The position numbers and the translations under genes were made by a program. A DNA stretch of 52,764 bases from Gemmatimonadales bacterium (lineage in GTDB: Bacteria; Gemmatimonadota; Gemmatimonadetes; Gemmatimonadales; GWC2-71-9). The stretch lies in contig JAICJD010000005.1 in NCBI GenBank assembly GCA_025928645.1, forward strand, positions 1 to 52,764. The letters are read 5' to 3'. A model generated the notes under the pieces. It made no database searches, was not told where the DNA came from, and saw only the letters and a program-made list of their open reading frames with translations. Of the stretch, positions 45,016 through 52,764 are shown piece after piece (position 1 is the stretch's first letter; each line of letters starts with the position of its first letter).

Positions 45016-45048
45016 TGGGCCCCCGGGATGCAGTGGGCCCCCGGGATG
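45014..45048 (+). repeat. Tandem 18-nt direct repeat at the FMN-binding gene start
   Basis: AGTGGGCCCCCGGGATG occurs at 45014-45030 and again at 45032-45048. Each copy ends in an in-frame ATG, giving three stacked possible starts (45010, 45028, 45046) before a fourth at 45064. The repeat may have arisen by slippage next to the family A element. Confidence 0.8.
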
Positions 45049-45540
45049 AGGAGGGCGCTCGGCATGGCCTGCGTGCTCGCCGCTGCGCTCATCGCAACCG
45101 CCGCCGCGCAGTCCGCCCCGCCCGACAAGCTGGCCAAATCGATCGAGCGGATCTACGGCCCGGGTACCCGGGTCGACACGCTGCACGTGGACACCAGCAC
45201 GGTCTACCGTCTCTCGCGCGGCGGCGCCCTGCTCGGATTCGCCCAGGTCCGAAACGTCAAGGGAAAGGACCAGCCCATCACGTATCTGGTGGCGATCGAC
45301 TCCGCCGACGCGCTGCGCGACGTCGACATCCTGGTCTACCGCGAGCCACACGGCGGCGAGGTGGCCTACGAGCCGTGGCGGAAGCAGTTCCGCGGCAAGA
45401 AGAGCGACGCGCCGCTCCAGGTGGGCAAGGACATCAAGAACATCTCGGGCGCCACCATCAGCTCCAACTCGGTGACCCGCGGCGTTCGCCAGACGCTGGC
45501 GGACCTGACCGCCTGGCACGCCGCCGGAAAGATCCGGTGA
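45046..45540 (+). CDS. Exported FMN-binding protein with covalent flavinylation motif
   Basis: A 164-residue protein. ATG 45046 gives a normal signal peptide (MRRALGMACVLAAALIATAAAQS); ATG 45064 has a better AGGAGG site but lacks positive charges. The mature domain ends with DIKNISGATISSNSV, the SGAT motif whose threonine receives FMN by phosphoester bond from ApbE. It is thus a single-domain NqrC/RnfG-like electron carrier on the outer side of the membrane. ApbE is encoded two genes downstream and a membrane protein lies between, which points to a three-part redox module. GTGA overlap with the next gene. Confidence 0.85.
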   Translation: MRRALGMACVLAAALIATAAAQSAPPDKLAKSIERIYGPGTRVDTLHVDTSTVYRLSRGGALLGFAQVRNVKGKDQPITYLVAIDSADALRDVDILVYREPHGGEVAYEPWRKQFRGKKSDAPLQVGKDIKNISGATISSNSVTRGVRQTLADLTAWHAAGKIR

Positions 45541-46061
45541 GCAAGGCCGGGCCGAGCTGGCGGACGCTGTCGCCCAGCCTTCGCGCGCTCGGCCTCTGGG
45601 TCACGATCGTCCAGGTCGTAGGCTACACCACGAGCCTCCTGTTCATCCACCACACGACGGGGATGACGCTAGCTGGCGTCGCCGAGCAGTACCGCGGCGG
45701 CGACTCCACCGCCGCGACCGGCGCGGCGATGAAGTTCCCCAAGTCGTACGCGGAGATGCTCACGATCACGCACACGCACCTGTTCAGCATGGCCGCCATC
45801 TTCGTGTTCAGCGGCCTGGCGCTCGCGCTCTGCGAGCGGCCGGGGCCGCGCTGGCGCACGGTGCTCATCGTCGAGCCGTTCGCGGCGCTGCTCGTTTCGT
45901 TTTCGTCCATGTGGCTCATGTGGGGCGTCGACCCGCGCTTCAGCTGGCTGCTCACGCTCTCGAGCGGCCTCATGGCGCTCACGTTCTACGCCCAGTCGTT
46001 CTGGACCTTCCGCGAGCTGATCGGGCTGCGCCGCGCCGGGCGGGTCGGGAGCGGCGGGTGA
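45537..46061 (+). CDS. Small polytopic membrane protein of a flavin redox operon
   Basis: A 174-residue protein from GTG 45537. About four transmembrane helices are visible (near residues 17-40, 78-100, 108-130 and 135-155). Several histidines sit at membrane borders (FIHHTTG, TITHTHLFSMA), which could bind heme or metal. I do not recognise the family. It overlaps the FMN-binding gene upstream and apbE downstream by 4 nt each, so it is probably the inner-membrane partner that hands electrons from the quinone pool to the flavin carrier; this is inference. Confidence 0.78.
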   Translation: MSKAGPSWRTLSPSLRALGLWVTIVQVVGYTTSLLFIHHTTGMTLAGVAEQYRGGDSTAATGAAMKFPKSYAEMLTITHTHLFSMAAIFVFSGLALALCERPGPRWRTVLIVEPFAALLVSFSSMWLMWGVDPRFSWLLTLSSGLMALTFYAQSFWTFRELIGLRRAGRVGSGG

Positions 46062-47017
46062 ACCGGCGCGAGTTCGTCGGGGCGCTGGGTGGTCTGGTGG
46101 CCGGCGTCACCGTGCCCGAGCAACTGCTCGCTGCGCGCGCGGGCCGGAGTGCGGCCGGCGACGTCCTCGTGGAGCGCTGGTCGTGGGCGATGGGACAGCC
46201 GGTGCACCTGCGGCTCTTCGCCGCGTCCGAGGCCCGCGGCTACGAGATCGCGCAGGCCGCACTGGCCGAGATCCGGCGGGTCGAAACGGTGCTCACGCGG
46301 TTCGACGAGGCCAGCGACCTTTCCGCCCTGAATCGCGCCGCCGGCGCCGGCCCGCGCGAGGTCGGGCCCGACCTCGCGGCGGTGCTTGCGGCCGGCGAGC
46401 GGTTCCGCGCCGATACCGGAGGCGCCTTCGACCCCGCGATCGAGCCGCTGATGCGGGCCTGGGGCTTCCACGCCGCCCGCACGGTCGCGCCGAGCCCGGC
46501 GGAGCTGGCCGAAGCGCGCGCCGCGGTGCGCGCCGCGACGGTGCGGGTCGCGGGCCGGACCGTGGCGCTCGGCAGCACGACGACGCAGCTCGATCTCGGC
46601 GGAATCGGGGTGGGCTACGGGCTCGACCGGATGGCCGGGGTGCTCCGGCGGGCCGGCATCCGTCGCGCGTTCATCGATGTGAGCGGGGATTGTCTGGCGC
46701 TCGGCGCGCCGCCGGGCGCGCGCGGATGGCTGGTCGAGGTCGCCGACCCGGCCGAGCCGCGGCGGGTGATCGGCGGGCTCAGGCTGCGCGATGCGGCGCT
46801 CGCCACATCATCCAACACGGAGTCGGTGGTGCGGTGGGGGCGCGCGCTCCGGGGGCACGTGATGGACCCGTCGACCGGCTATCCGGCGTCCGCGCTGGTG
46901 CAGGCCACCGTGGTGGCATGGTCCGGCATCGAGGCCGACGCGCTGTCCACGGCGATGCTCGTATCGGGCCGGGCTCCGGCGGCGGCGTTGCAAACGTTCC
47001 CGGTGGCGGGGCGGTAG
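46058..47017 (+). CDS. apbE: FAD:protein FMN transferase ApbE
   Basis: A 319-residue exported enzyme from GTG 46058. The N-terminus (VNRREFVGALGG) carries a twin-arginine-like RRxFxG motif. Family motifs are LNRAAGAGP, DTGGAFDPAIEPLMRAWGF, LDLGGIGVGYGLDRM, IDVSGDCLALG (flavin/Mg site) and GHVMDPSTGYPAS, followed by EADALSTAMLVSG. ApbE moves FMN from FAD onto the Thr of an SGAT motif, exactly the motif in the FMN-binding protein upstream. It closes the operon. Confidence 0.95.
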   Translation: MNRREFVGALGGLVAGVTVPEQLLAARAGRSAAGDVLVERWSWAMGQPVHLRLFAASEARGYEIAQAALAEIRRVETVLTRFDEASDLSALNRAAGAGPREVGPDLAAVLAAGERFRADTGGAFDPAIEPLMRAWGFHAARTVAPSPAELAEARAAVRAATVRVAGRTVALGSTTTQLDLGGIGVGYGLDRMAGVLRRAGIRRAFIDVSGDCLALGAPPGARGWLVEVADPAEPRRVIGGLRLRDAALATSSNTESVVRWGRALRGHVMDPSTGYPASALVQATVVAWSGIEADALSTAMLVSGRAPAAALQTFPVAGR

Positions 47018-47072
47018 TCGCTGGGATGGCGGCCGGGGGTCACCCAGCGCGAAGCGGAAGGGGGGCTGGGGT

Positions 47073-47085
47073 GGGGCAAGGCCCC
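47073..47085 (+). terminator. Weak hairpin after apbE
   Basis: GGGGC-AAG-GCCCC forms a short 5-bp stem followed by ATTAGCTT. It lies between apbE and a convergent gene, so a terminator is expected here, but the stem is short and the T-run poor. Confidence 0.3.
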
Positions 47086-47130
47086 ATTAGCTTAGCGCAG
47101 GGTGACTCCAACGGTCGACGTGTCCCGTGT

Positions 47131-47778
47131 CTAGCGCGCGCTGTCCCGCGCCGTCGAGTCCATCGCCTTCCCGCGCTCGCGCGAGGCCACCCGCGCGCGC
47201 TCGCGGTCGAGCGTCCGCTGCTTCCCCTGCCAGTCGTCCGAGGTGAGTCCCGCGTACAGCACCGTGAACGAATCGTTCACCGGCAGATCTTCCTCGAACA
47301 GGAAGATGGCGCTCACCTGCTCTCGCACGTTGAGCTGCTGCGACGTGAAGCGGCCGCTGAACGGGACGATGCCCAGCGGACGGAACTCGCGGTTCCGCAC
47401 CATGACCGTGAGGGTCTGCGGGTCGAACCGCGCGTTGGGCCGCTGCCCGAAGAAGGTCACCAGCGCGAGGCCCGGCCGGGAGACACCGGCGGAGTTGGCG
47501 ACCGAGTCGATGGCGGCCCGGCGGGACTCGACCAGCGAGCGGAGCGACGACCAGCTGTCCGGCGCGAGCAGCCGGGTCACCCGAGCGTCGAGCGGCACGA
47601 ACCGGACCTCGATGTCTGGCGTGCGGAGCCGGAGCGAGAGGTCGTTCTGGGTGAGCGAGCCGTACCCCGCGGGCATCGTGGCCAGGGCGCCGCTCGTGGC
47701 CTGAGCGGAGGCGGCCCGGCCGGCGCACAGCGCGGCCGGGACGAACAGCAGGGACCACATCCTGCGCGAGACCTTCAT
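47131..47778 (-). CDS. Secreted protein of unknown function
   Basis: A 215-residue protein with a signal peptide (residues 1-26, ending RAASAQA). The mature part (LSLRLRTPDIEVRFVPLD, ALVTFFGQRPNARFDPQT, LNVREQVSAIFLFEEDLP) is a compact alpha/beta domain with no family I recognise; the C-terminal 35 residues are highly charged. Its ATG overlaps the engB stop (ATGA), so it is the last gene of the tig-clpP-clpX-engB operon. Confidence 0.75.
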   Translation of the reverse strand: MKVSRRMWSLLFVPAALCAGRAASAQATSGALATMPAGYGSLTQNDLSLRLRTPDIEVRFVPLDARVTRLLAPDSWSSLRSLVESRRAAIDSVANSAGVSRPGLALVTFFGQRPNARFDPQTLTVMVRNREFRPLGIVPFSGRFTSQQLNVREQVSAIFLFEEDLPVNDSFTVLYAGLTSDDWQGKQRTLDRERARVASRERGKAMDSTARDSAR

Positions 47779-48469
47779 GCGGTGCCTCCCACGGCGACGA
47801 CGATGCTGTCGGCGAGCTCGGCGAGGCCGAGGCGCGACGTGCTGCTGGTGAGCTGGATCTGGTCCTCTTGCAAGCCCAGGGCCACGGCGAGCTCCCGCGG
47901 CCGGGATGCCTGGGCCGAGCGGGTGAGCTTGTCGGCCTTGGTCAGGGCCACGAGCACGGGCCGGCCGCTCCGCGCCAGCAGGTCCTGCATGGCCCGGTCG
48001 TCCCGCGAGGGCCCGTGGCGGACGTCCAGCAGCCAGACCACGCCCGCGAGCTTCGCCCGTTCGAGCAGGTACCGCTCCACCAGCCGGCGGTAGCCGGCGC
48101 GGGCCGTCTTGCCGGCCCGGGCGAAGCCGTAGCCCGGCAGGTCCACCAGATAGAAGTCCGGCAGCCGGAACGCGTTGAGCAGCGTGGTCTTGCCCGGTGT
48201 CCCGCTCACCCGGGCGAGCCCGGGGCGGCCGGTCAGAGCATTGAGCAGGCTGGACTTGCCGACGTTGGAGCGGCCGATCAGCGCGACTTCGGGCAGCGGC
48301 GGCGCGAGCGGAATCAGGGGATCGGGAAACGAGCCGACGAACTCGATGGGGAGGGCGGCAAGAGCGGTTGGACGGTGGGACGGTCGGACGGTCGGCTGAT
48401 CGCTCGTATGTTCGGTGCTCCGGCGTGACTTCCTGACCGTCCGACCGTCCGACCGTCCGACCGTCCTCC

Positions 48470-48473
<4 letters not shown>
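47775..48473 (-). CDS. engB: Ribosome-biogenesis GTPase EngB (YihA/YsxC) with repeat-derived N-terminus
   Basis: A 232-residue GTPase. G1 is [16 protein letters not shown], then [11 protein letters not shown] (G2), [13 protein letters not shown] (G3) and [10 protein letters not shown] (G4). EngB assists late assembly of the large ribosomal subunit. The only in-frame start is GTG 48473, overlapping the clpX stop (GTGA). This adds about 38 residues ([16 protein letters not shown]...) before the normal EngB start region; they are encoded by the 8-nt GGACGGTC inverted repeat. The extension is basic and probably disordered; it may be tolerated rather than useful. Confidence 0.93.
48369..48466. repeat. 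Inverted arrays of an 8-nt tandem unit (GGACGGTC), family C
   Basis: The left array (48369 to about 48394) reads GGACGGTGGGACGGTCGGAC, and the right array (48435-48466) carries four CCGACCGT-type units in the opposite orientation. About 40 nt separate them. The two arrays would pair into a stem. The block lies entirely inside the 5' end of engB, just after the clpX stop, with no spacer structure that would suggest CRISPR. Confidence 0.8.
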
Positions 48474-49717
<1,244 letters not shown>

Positions 49718-49744
49718 GGAGCCCGCGTCGCGATGGAGGTGAGG

Positions 49745-49775
49745 GGTGCCGGAAAGGTGATCCCCGGCACCGGGG
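49745..49775 (-). promoter_or_regulatory. Alternative hairpins between clpP and clpX
   Basis: GGTGCCGG (49745-49752) pairs with CCGGCACC (49764-49771). A second palindrome, CCCCGG-CA-CCGGGG (49762-49775), uses overlapping bases, so the two stems exclude each other. In the 61-nt clpP-clpX gap this could tune relative expression by processing or attenuation. It may also be a chance feature of GC-rich DNA. Confidence 0.4.
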
Positions 49776-49778
49776 GCG

Positions 49779-50408
49779 TCAAGTCTGACCCTGTTTGCCG
49801 TCGGTGTGCGGGACCAGCTCCTTGCGCGGCGTGAACACGCTGTCGATCAGCCCGTAGGCCTTGGCCTCCTCGGCCGACATGAACCGGTCGCGGTCCATGT
49901 CGCGCTCGATGGTCTCGATCGGCTGGCCGGTGTGCTGGCTGTAGAGCGCGTTCATCTTGCTGCGCAGGTAGAGGATCTCACGGGCCTGGATCTCGATGTC
50001 CGCCGCCGTGCCCTGGGCCCCGCCCGAGGGCTGGTGGATCATGATGCGCGAGTGGGGCAGGGCGCTCCGCTTGCCCTTGGTGCCCGCCGCGAGCAGGAAC
50101 GAGCCCATCGACGCGGCCATGCCCATGCAGATCGTGTTCACCGGCGCGCGCAGGTGCTGCATGGTGTCGTAGATCGCCATGCCGGCCGAGACCACGCCGC
50201 CCGGCGAGTTGATGTACAGGTAGATGTCCTTGTCGGGGTTGTCGGCCTCGAGGAACAGCAGCTGGGCGATGATGATGTTGGCGACGTCGTCGTTGATCGG
50301 GGCTCCCAGGAACACGATCCGGTCCATGAGGAGCCGCGAGAAGATGTCGTAGGTCCGCTCGCCCCGGCTGGAGCGCTCGATGATGTAGGGCGGATAGAGC
50401 GTGGCCAT
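49779..50408 (-). CDS. clpP: ATP-dependent Clp protease proteolytic subunit ClpP
   Basis: A 209-residue serine peptidase. The catalytic triad is complete: Ser in [14 protein letters not shown], His in [10 protein letters not shown], and Asp in [13 protein letters not shown]. The start [21 protein letters not shown] matches the processed ClpP N-terminal region closely, so little or no propeptide is expected. It forms the tetradecameric chamber for ClpX. It lies 2 nt after the tig stop in the classic tig-clpP-clpX order. Confidence 0.97.
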   Translation of the reverse strand: MATLYPPYIIERSSRGERTYDIFSRLLMDRIVFLGAPINDDVANIIIAQLLFLEADNPDKDIYLYINSPGGVVSAGMAIYDTMQHLRAPVNTICMGMAASMGSFLLAAGTKGKRSALPHSRIMIHQPSGGAQGTAADIEIQAREILYLRSKMNALYSQHTGQPIETIERDMDRDRFMSAEEAKAYGLIDSVFTPRKELVPHTDGKQGQT

Positions 50409-50410
50409 CG

Positions 50411-51667
50411 TCAGGGCTTCACCTCGTCGATTGTGGACTGCTGGAGGAGCCAGGCGTACACCTTCTCCTCGGTGATGGCGCGCTCGAGCTCGGGGAGCCG
50501 GTTGGCCTTCTGCAGGCTACCGTAGAGCTCGCCCGCGGACACGCCGCGTGCCCCCGCGAGCTGGGCCACGCGCTGGTCGAGATCACCTTCGGTGGCGCGG
50601 AGGTTCTGCGACTCGACCACCGCGTCGAGCACCAGGTCGCGCCGGACCTGGGCGGCGGCCACTTCGTGGAACTGCTGCTCGAACTGCTCGAGCTGGGCCG
50701 GCGGCACCTGATACATCTCCGCGTAGCCGTGCATCAGCCGGTGCACCAGCGACTCGGGCGCGGGCACGTTGTTGGCCTCGACGATCTGCTGCACGAGGGC
50801 CTGGCGGACCTGCGCGTCGGCCTCGCGGCCCGCCTCGCGCTCGAGGTCCTGCCGCACCGCGGCGCGCAGCGCGTCGAGGTGCTCGAAGTCACCCACCTCG
50901 CGCGCGAACGCGTCGTCCAGCGCCGGCAGCTCCTGGCGTTTCACGTCGTGCAGCGTGACCCGGACCCGCCGGGTCTGCCCGCGCCGGCTTTCGTCGGGGT
51001 GATCGTCGGGGAACTTCACTTCCGAGTCGGCCTGCTCGCCGGGGCGGAGCGTCATGATCCGCTCCTCGAGATCCGGGATCGCCTGGTTCTGTCCCAGCAC
51101 CAGGTCGTACGGCTGGGACGCGCCGGCGGCGCCGGCCTCGTCGAGCGGCGCCACCTCCACCCGCACCATCTGGCCGGGCGCGGGCACCGCGCCCTCGACC
51201 GGAATCCAGGCGGCCTTCTGCTCCTGCAGCCGGGCGAGCTGCTCGTCCACCATCGCGTCCGTCACCGGCGGCACCTGCCGCTCGAGCCGGAACCCGCCGG
51301 TGCGCTCGAGGGTGATGTCGGGCCGCACCTCGACCAGCAGCTCGAACTCGATCGGGCTGCCGTCCTCGAACTTGAGATTGCGGATGGACGGGTCGGTGAT
51401 GGGCTTGAGCGATTCGGCGGTGCGCGCGGTCTCCCACCCTTCGCGGACCACCTCCTCCAGCACCGATTGCCGGATGGCGTCGCCGAACCGCTTGCGGACC
51501 ACTGCGGCGGGCGCCTTGCCGGGCCGGAAGCCGGGCAGGCGGGCGCGCTGCACGTAGTACTTGAGCGCCTTGGCCTCGGCCTCGCGCACCCGGTCGACCG
51601 GCACGGTCACCCGGAGCGACTTCGAGGCGGGATCCTCGGCGGTTTTCTCGACGGTAATCTCGGTCAT
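50411..51667 (-). CDS. tig: Trigger factor (ribosome-bound chaperone and peptidyl-prolyl isomerase)
   Basis: A 418-residue protein. The N-terminal ribosome-binding domain carries [19 protein letters not shown] (the GFRxGK loop for L23). The middle FKBP-type isomerase domain spans about residues 150-240 ([28 protein letters not shown]). The C-terminal helical chaperone domain covers about 245-410 ([19 protein letters not shown] onward). It protects nascent chains and heads the tig-clpP-clpX operon. Confidence 0.95.
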   Translation of the reverse strand: MTEITVEKTAEDPASKSLRVTVPVDRVREAEAKALKYYVQRARLPGFRPGKAPAAVVRKRFGDAIRQSVLEEVVREGWETARTAESLKPITDPSIRNLKFEDGSPIEFELLVEVRPDITLERTGGFRLERQVPPVTDAMVDEQLARLQEQKAAWIPVEGAVPAPGQMVRVEVAPLDEAGAAGASQPYDLVLGQNQAIPDLEERIMTLRPGEQADSEVKFPDDHPDESRRGQTRRVRVTLHDVKRQELPALDDAFAREVGDFEHLDALRAAVRQDLEREAGREADAQVRQALVQQIVEANNVPAPESLVHRLMHGYAEMYQVPPAQLEQFEQQFHEVAAAQVRRDLVLDAVVESQNLRATEGDLDQRVAQLAGARGVSAGELYGSLQKANRLPELERAITEEKVYAWLLQQSTIDEVKP

Positions 51668-51724
51668 CGTGCGGGGAATTTACCCTGGGCTCAGGGCGGG
51701 GGCAAACGAGGGGCGGAGGGGGAT

Positions 51725-51740
51725 GAACGGCGGGAGTCGA
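51725..51740. repeat. 16-nt duplicate of the tRNA-Leu 3' end
   Basis: GAACGGCGGGAGTCGA occurs here and again at 51779-51794, inside the 3' part of tRNA-Leu (T arm and acceptor). The copies are 54 nt apart in direct orientation. Partial copies of a tRNA 3' end are left by integration or excision of elements that use the tRNA as attachment site, but no integrase is nearby. Confidence 0.7.
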
Positions 51741-51775
51741 GCCGGAGGCCGACGGATTCATTCAACGATCGCCAA

Positions 51776-51857
51776 TGCGAACGGCGGGAGTCGAACCCGC
51801 ACCCCTCACGGGACAGGATCCTAAGTCCTGCGCGTCTGCCGGTTCCGCCACGTTCGC
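51776..51857 (-). tRNA. tRNA-Leu (anticodon UAG)
   Basis: On the minus strand the gene begins GCGAACGTGGCGGAACCGGC and ends with CGTTCGC plus discriminator A. The acceptor stem pairs 7 of 7. The anticodon stem-loop is CAGGA-CTTAGGA-TCCTG with anticodon TAG, which reads CUA and other CUN leucine codons. A long variable arm (class II, as in tRNA-Leu) and the T arm GCGGGTTCGACTCCCGC complete the 82-nt cloverleaf. CCA is not encoded. Confidence 0.96.
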
Positions 51858-51880
51858 GACCGACCCAATCTAACCCCCGG

Positions 51881-52609
51881 TCATCCGACTCGTACCCCCA
51901 GCAGGCGGTCGAATTCCTCGCGCACGATCCGGTAGCATTCGCAGGACGCGGCCTCCAGCCGGTCGCGACGGACGATCGTCACGACGCCCCGGCGGTAGCG
52001 GATCATGCCCCGGCGCTGGAGGTCTCCCGCCGTCTCGGTGACGGTGGCGCGCCGGACGCCGAGCATGTGCGCGAGGGACTCGTGGGTGATCGGCAGGTCG
52101 TCCCGGCTCAGCCGGTCGCGGCAGATGAGGAGCCAGCGCGCCAGCCGGCACTCGGCCGAATGGAGCCGGTTGCAGGCCGTGCTCTGCGCGAGCTGCGCGA
52201 GAAAGCCCTGGGTGTAGAGCAGGAGGAGACGGCGGAATACCGGCTGCCGCTCGACCTCGCGCCGAAACGCGCCGGCCTCCATCCGCTCCGCCTCGCCACC
52301 CATCTGCACGTGCAGCAGCCCGGCAGAGCGGTCGCTGCCGAGCAGCACCGGCAGGCCCGCCATCCCCTCGCATCCGATGCTGCCCACCTCGACGACACCG
52401 CCGTGCTCGTCGGTGGCCGAGAGGGAGATCACCCCTCCGAGGGGGAAGTACACGGCGTCCATCGGGGCGCCGGGCTCCGCGAGACGGCGCTTGGCGGGCA
52501 GTCGGACGGTCTCGAGTGACGGGCGCAACACGGCGTACTCGTCCACCGGCAATCGGCCCAGGAGATGGTTCCGGCTCTGCGGAGGCGCTTCTGCGGAGGC
52601 AACCGTCAT
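51881..52609 (-). CDS. Crp/Fnr-family transcriptional regulator
   Basis: A 242-residue protein with a cyclic-nucleotide-binding-like beta roll (about residues 20-140; VYFPLGGVISLSATDEHG, VGSIGCEGMAGLPVLLG) and a C-terminal winged helix (about 150-230; ARWLLICRDRLSRDDLPITH, ESLAHMLGVRRATVTETAG). There is no clear RES/TS cAMP phosphate-binding motif and no Fnr-type N-terminal cysteine cluster. It may sense another signal, although Cys residues near the C-terminus (ASCECYRI) could be redox-active. Targets are unknown. Confidence 0.9.
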   Translation of the reverse strand: MTVASAEAPPQSRNHLLGRLPVDEYAVLRPSLETVRLPAKRRLAEPGAPMDAVYFPLGGVISLSATDEHGGVVEVGSIGCEGMAGLPVLLGSDRSAGLLHVQMGGEAERMEAGAFRREVERQPVFRRLLLLYTQGFLAQLAQSTACNRLHSAECRLARWLLICRDRLSRDDLPITHESLAHMLGVRRATVTETAGDLQRRGMIRYRRGVVTIVRRDRLEAASCECYRIVREEFDRLLGVRVG

Positions 52610-52764
52610 CTTTCGCTCCGAATGAACGGCCGCGCATGTCTCTCGGTAAGCGTTGCAGCAACAGCACTGCTGGAATGTACTGTTCGGCGGGAACGCCCGT
52701 GAGGGGGAACCGGCGGGCGCCGCTAGGTACGATAACGCACCGTGGTCAGGCGACGCGCTCGCGG
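52610..52764. other. Region upstream of the Crp/Fnr gene to the window end
   Basis: No complete gene is visible in these 155 nt. A small perfect dyad GTTGC-A-GCAAC lies near 52652-52662, and CAGCA/TGCTG arms are nearby, which could be a regulator site. A plus-strand GTG near 52742 could begin the next gene, but too little sequence remains to judge. Confidence 0.4.

Noticed and set aside
48369-48466. Short regular repeats that could suggest a CRISPR array
   Set aside because: Units are 8 nt, contiguous and in two opposite blocks, with no unique spacers and no cas genes nearby.

Overview
This is a very GC-rich, gene-dense chromosomal window with no prophage, insertion sequence or CRISPR array. 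It carries about 50 protein genes and one tRNA. The organism looks like a diderm (Gram-negative-type) environmental bacterium: there are several predicted outer-membrane beta-barrels, lipoproteins with lipoboxes, a type IV pilus ATPase and menaquinone-type late-step enzymes. A member of Gemmatimonadota or a similar high-GC lineage is my best guess. That is inferred from gene content and style only; no 16S or ribosomal marker is present. Junctions with 4-nt GTGA or ATGA stop/start overlaps are unusually common (about 17), so many neighbours are probably translationally coupled.

Layout, left to right. 1-4124 (minus): a partial DUF4126-type membrane protein, then an ECF sigma factor, zinc-finger anti-sigma factor, bactofilin-like membrane protein and secreted beta-rich protein, a likely envelope-stress operon. 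4175-10223 (plus): coupled ubiE-ubiD-ubiA-ubiX (late menaquinone/ubiquinone steps), a lipoprotein hydrolase, a metallophosphoesterase and a CBM9-like secreted protein without a normal start codon. 10328-17022 (minus): an outer-membrane barrel; a non-coding stretch with a long inverted repeat; a UvrC-like nuclease with mutM; purD with an M48 peptidase; and a MetB-type enzyme. 17112-21419 (plus): an HD-GYP response regulator, then glmM-glmS for UDP-GlcNAc supply.

21406-23914: a MarR regulator divergent from an operon of two cupredoxin lipoproteins and a beta-barrel fused to a third cupredoxin domain, with two perfect operator-like dyads between them. 23933-26116 (minus): a GT4 glycosyltransferase and an MBL-fold hydrolase. 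26217-27259 (plus): dtd and maf. 27208-31007 (minus): an FHA-GAF-adenylate cyclase, trpE and a lipoprotein. 31031-40465 (plus): an Omp85-like protein, a PilB ATPase fused to a receiver domain, a histidine cluster (hisC-hisB-hisH-Nudix-hisF, without hisA) and a NosD-like beta-helix protein.

40422-43603 (minus): a hybrid histidine kinase and a hexapeptide acyltransferase. 43752-47017 (plus): an operon behind a strong promoter and Fur-like box, encoding a porin, an FMN-binding protein with a flavinylation motif, a small membrane protein and the flavin transferase ApbE, a candidate iron-regulated flavin redox system. 47131-51667 (minus): tig-clpP-clpX-engB plus a secreted protein. 51776-52609 (minus): tRNA-Leu(UAG) and a Crp/Fnr regulator. 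Three palindromic repeat families lie between genes, and one of them encodes the N-terminus of EngB.
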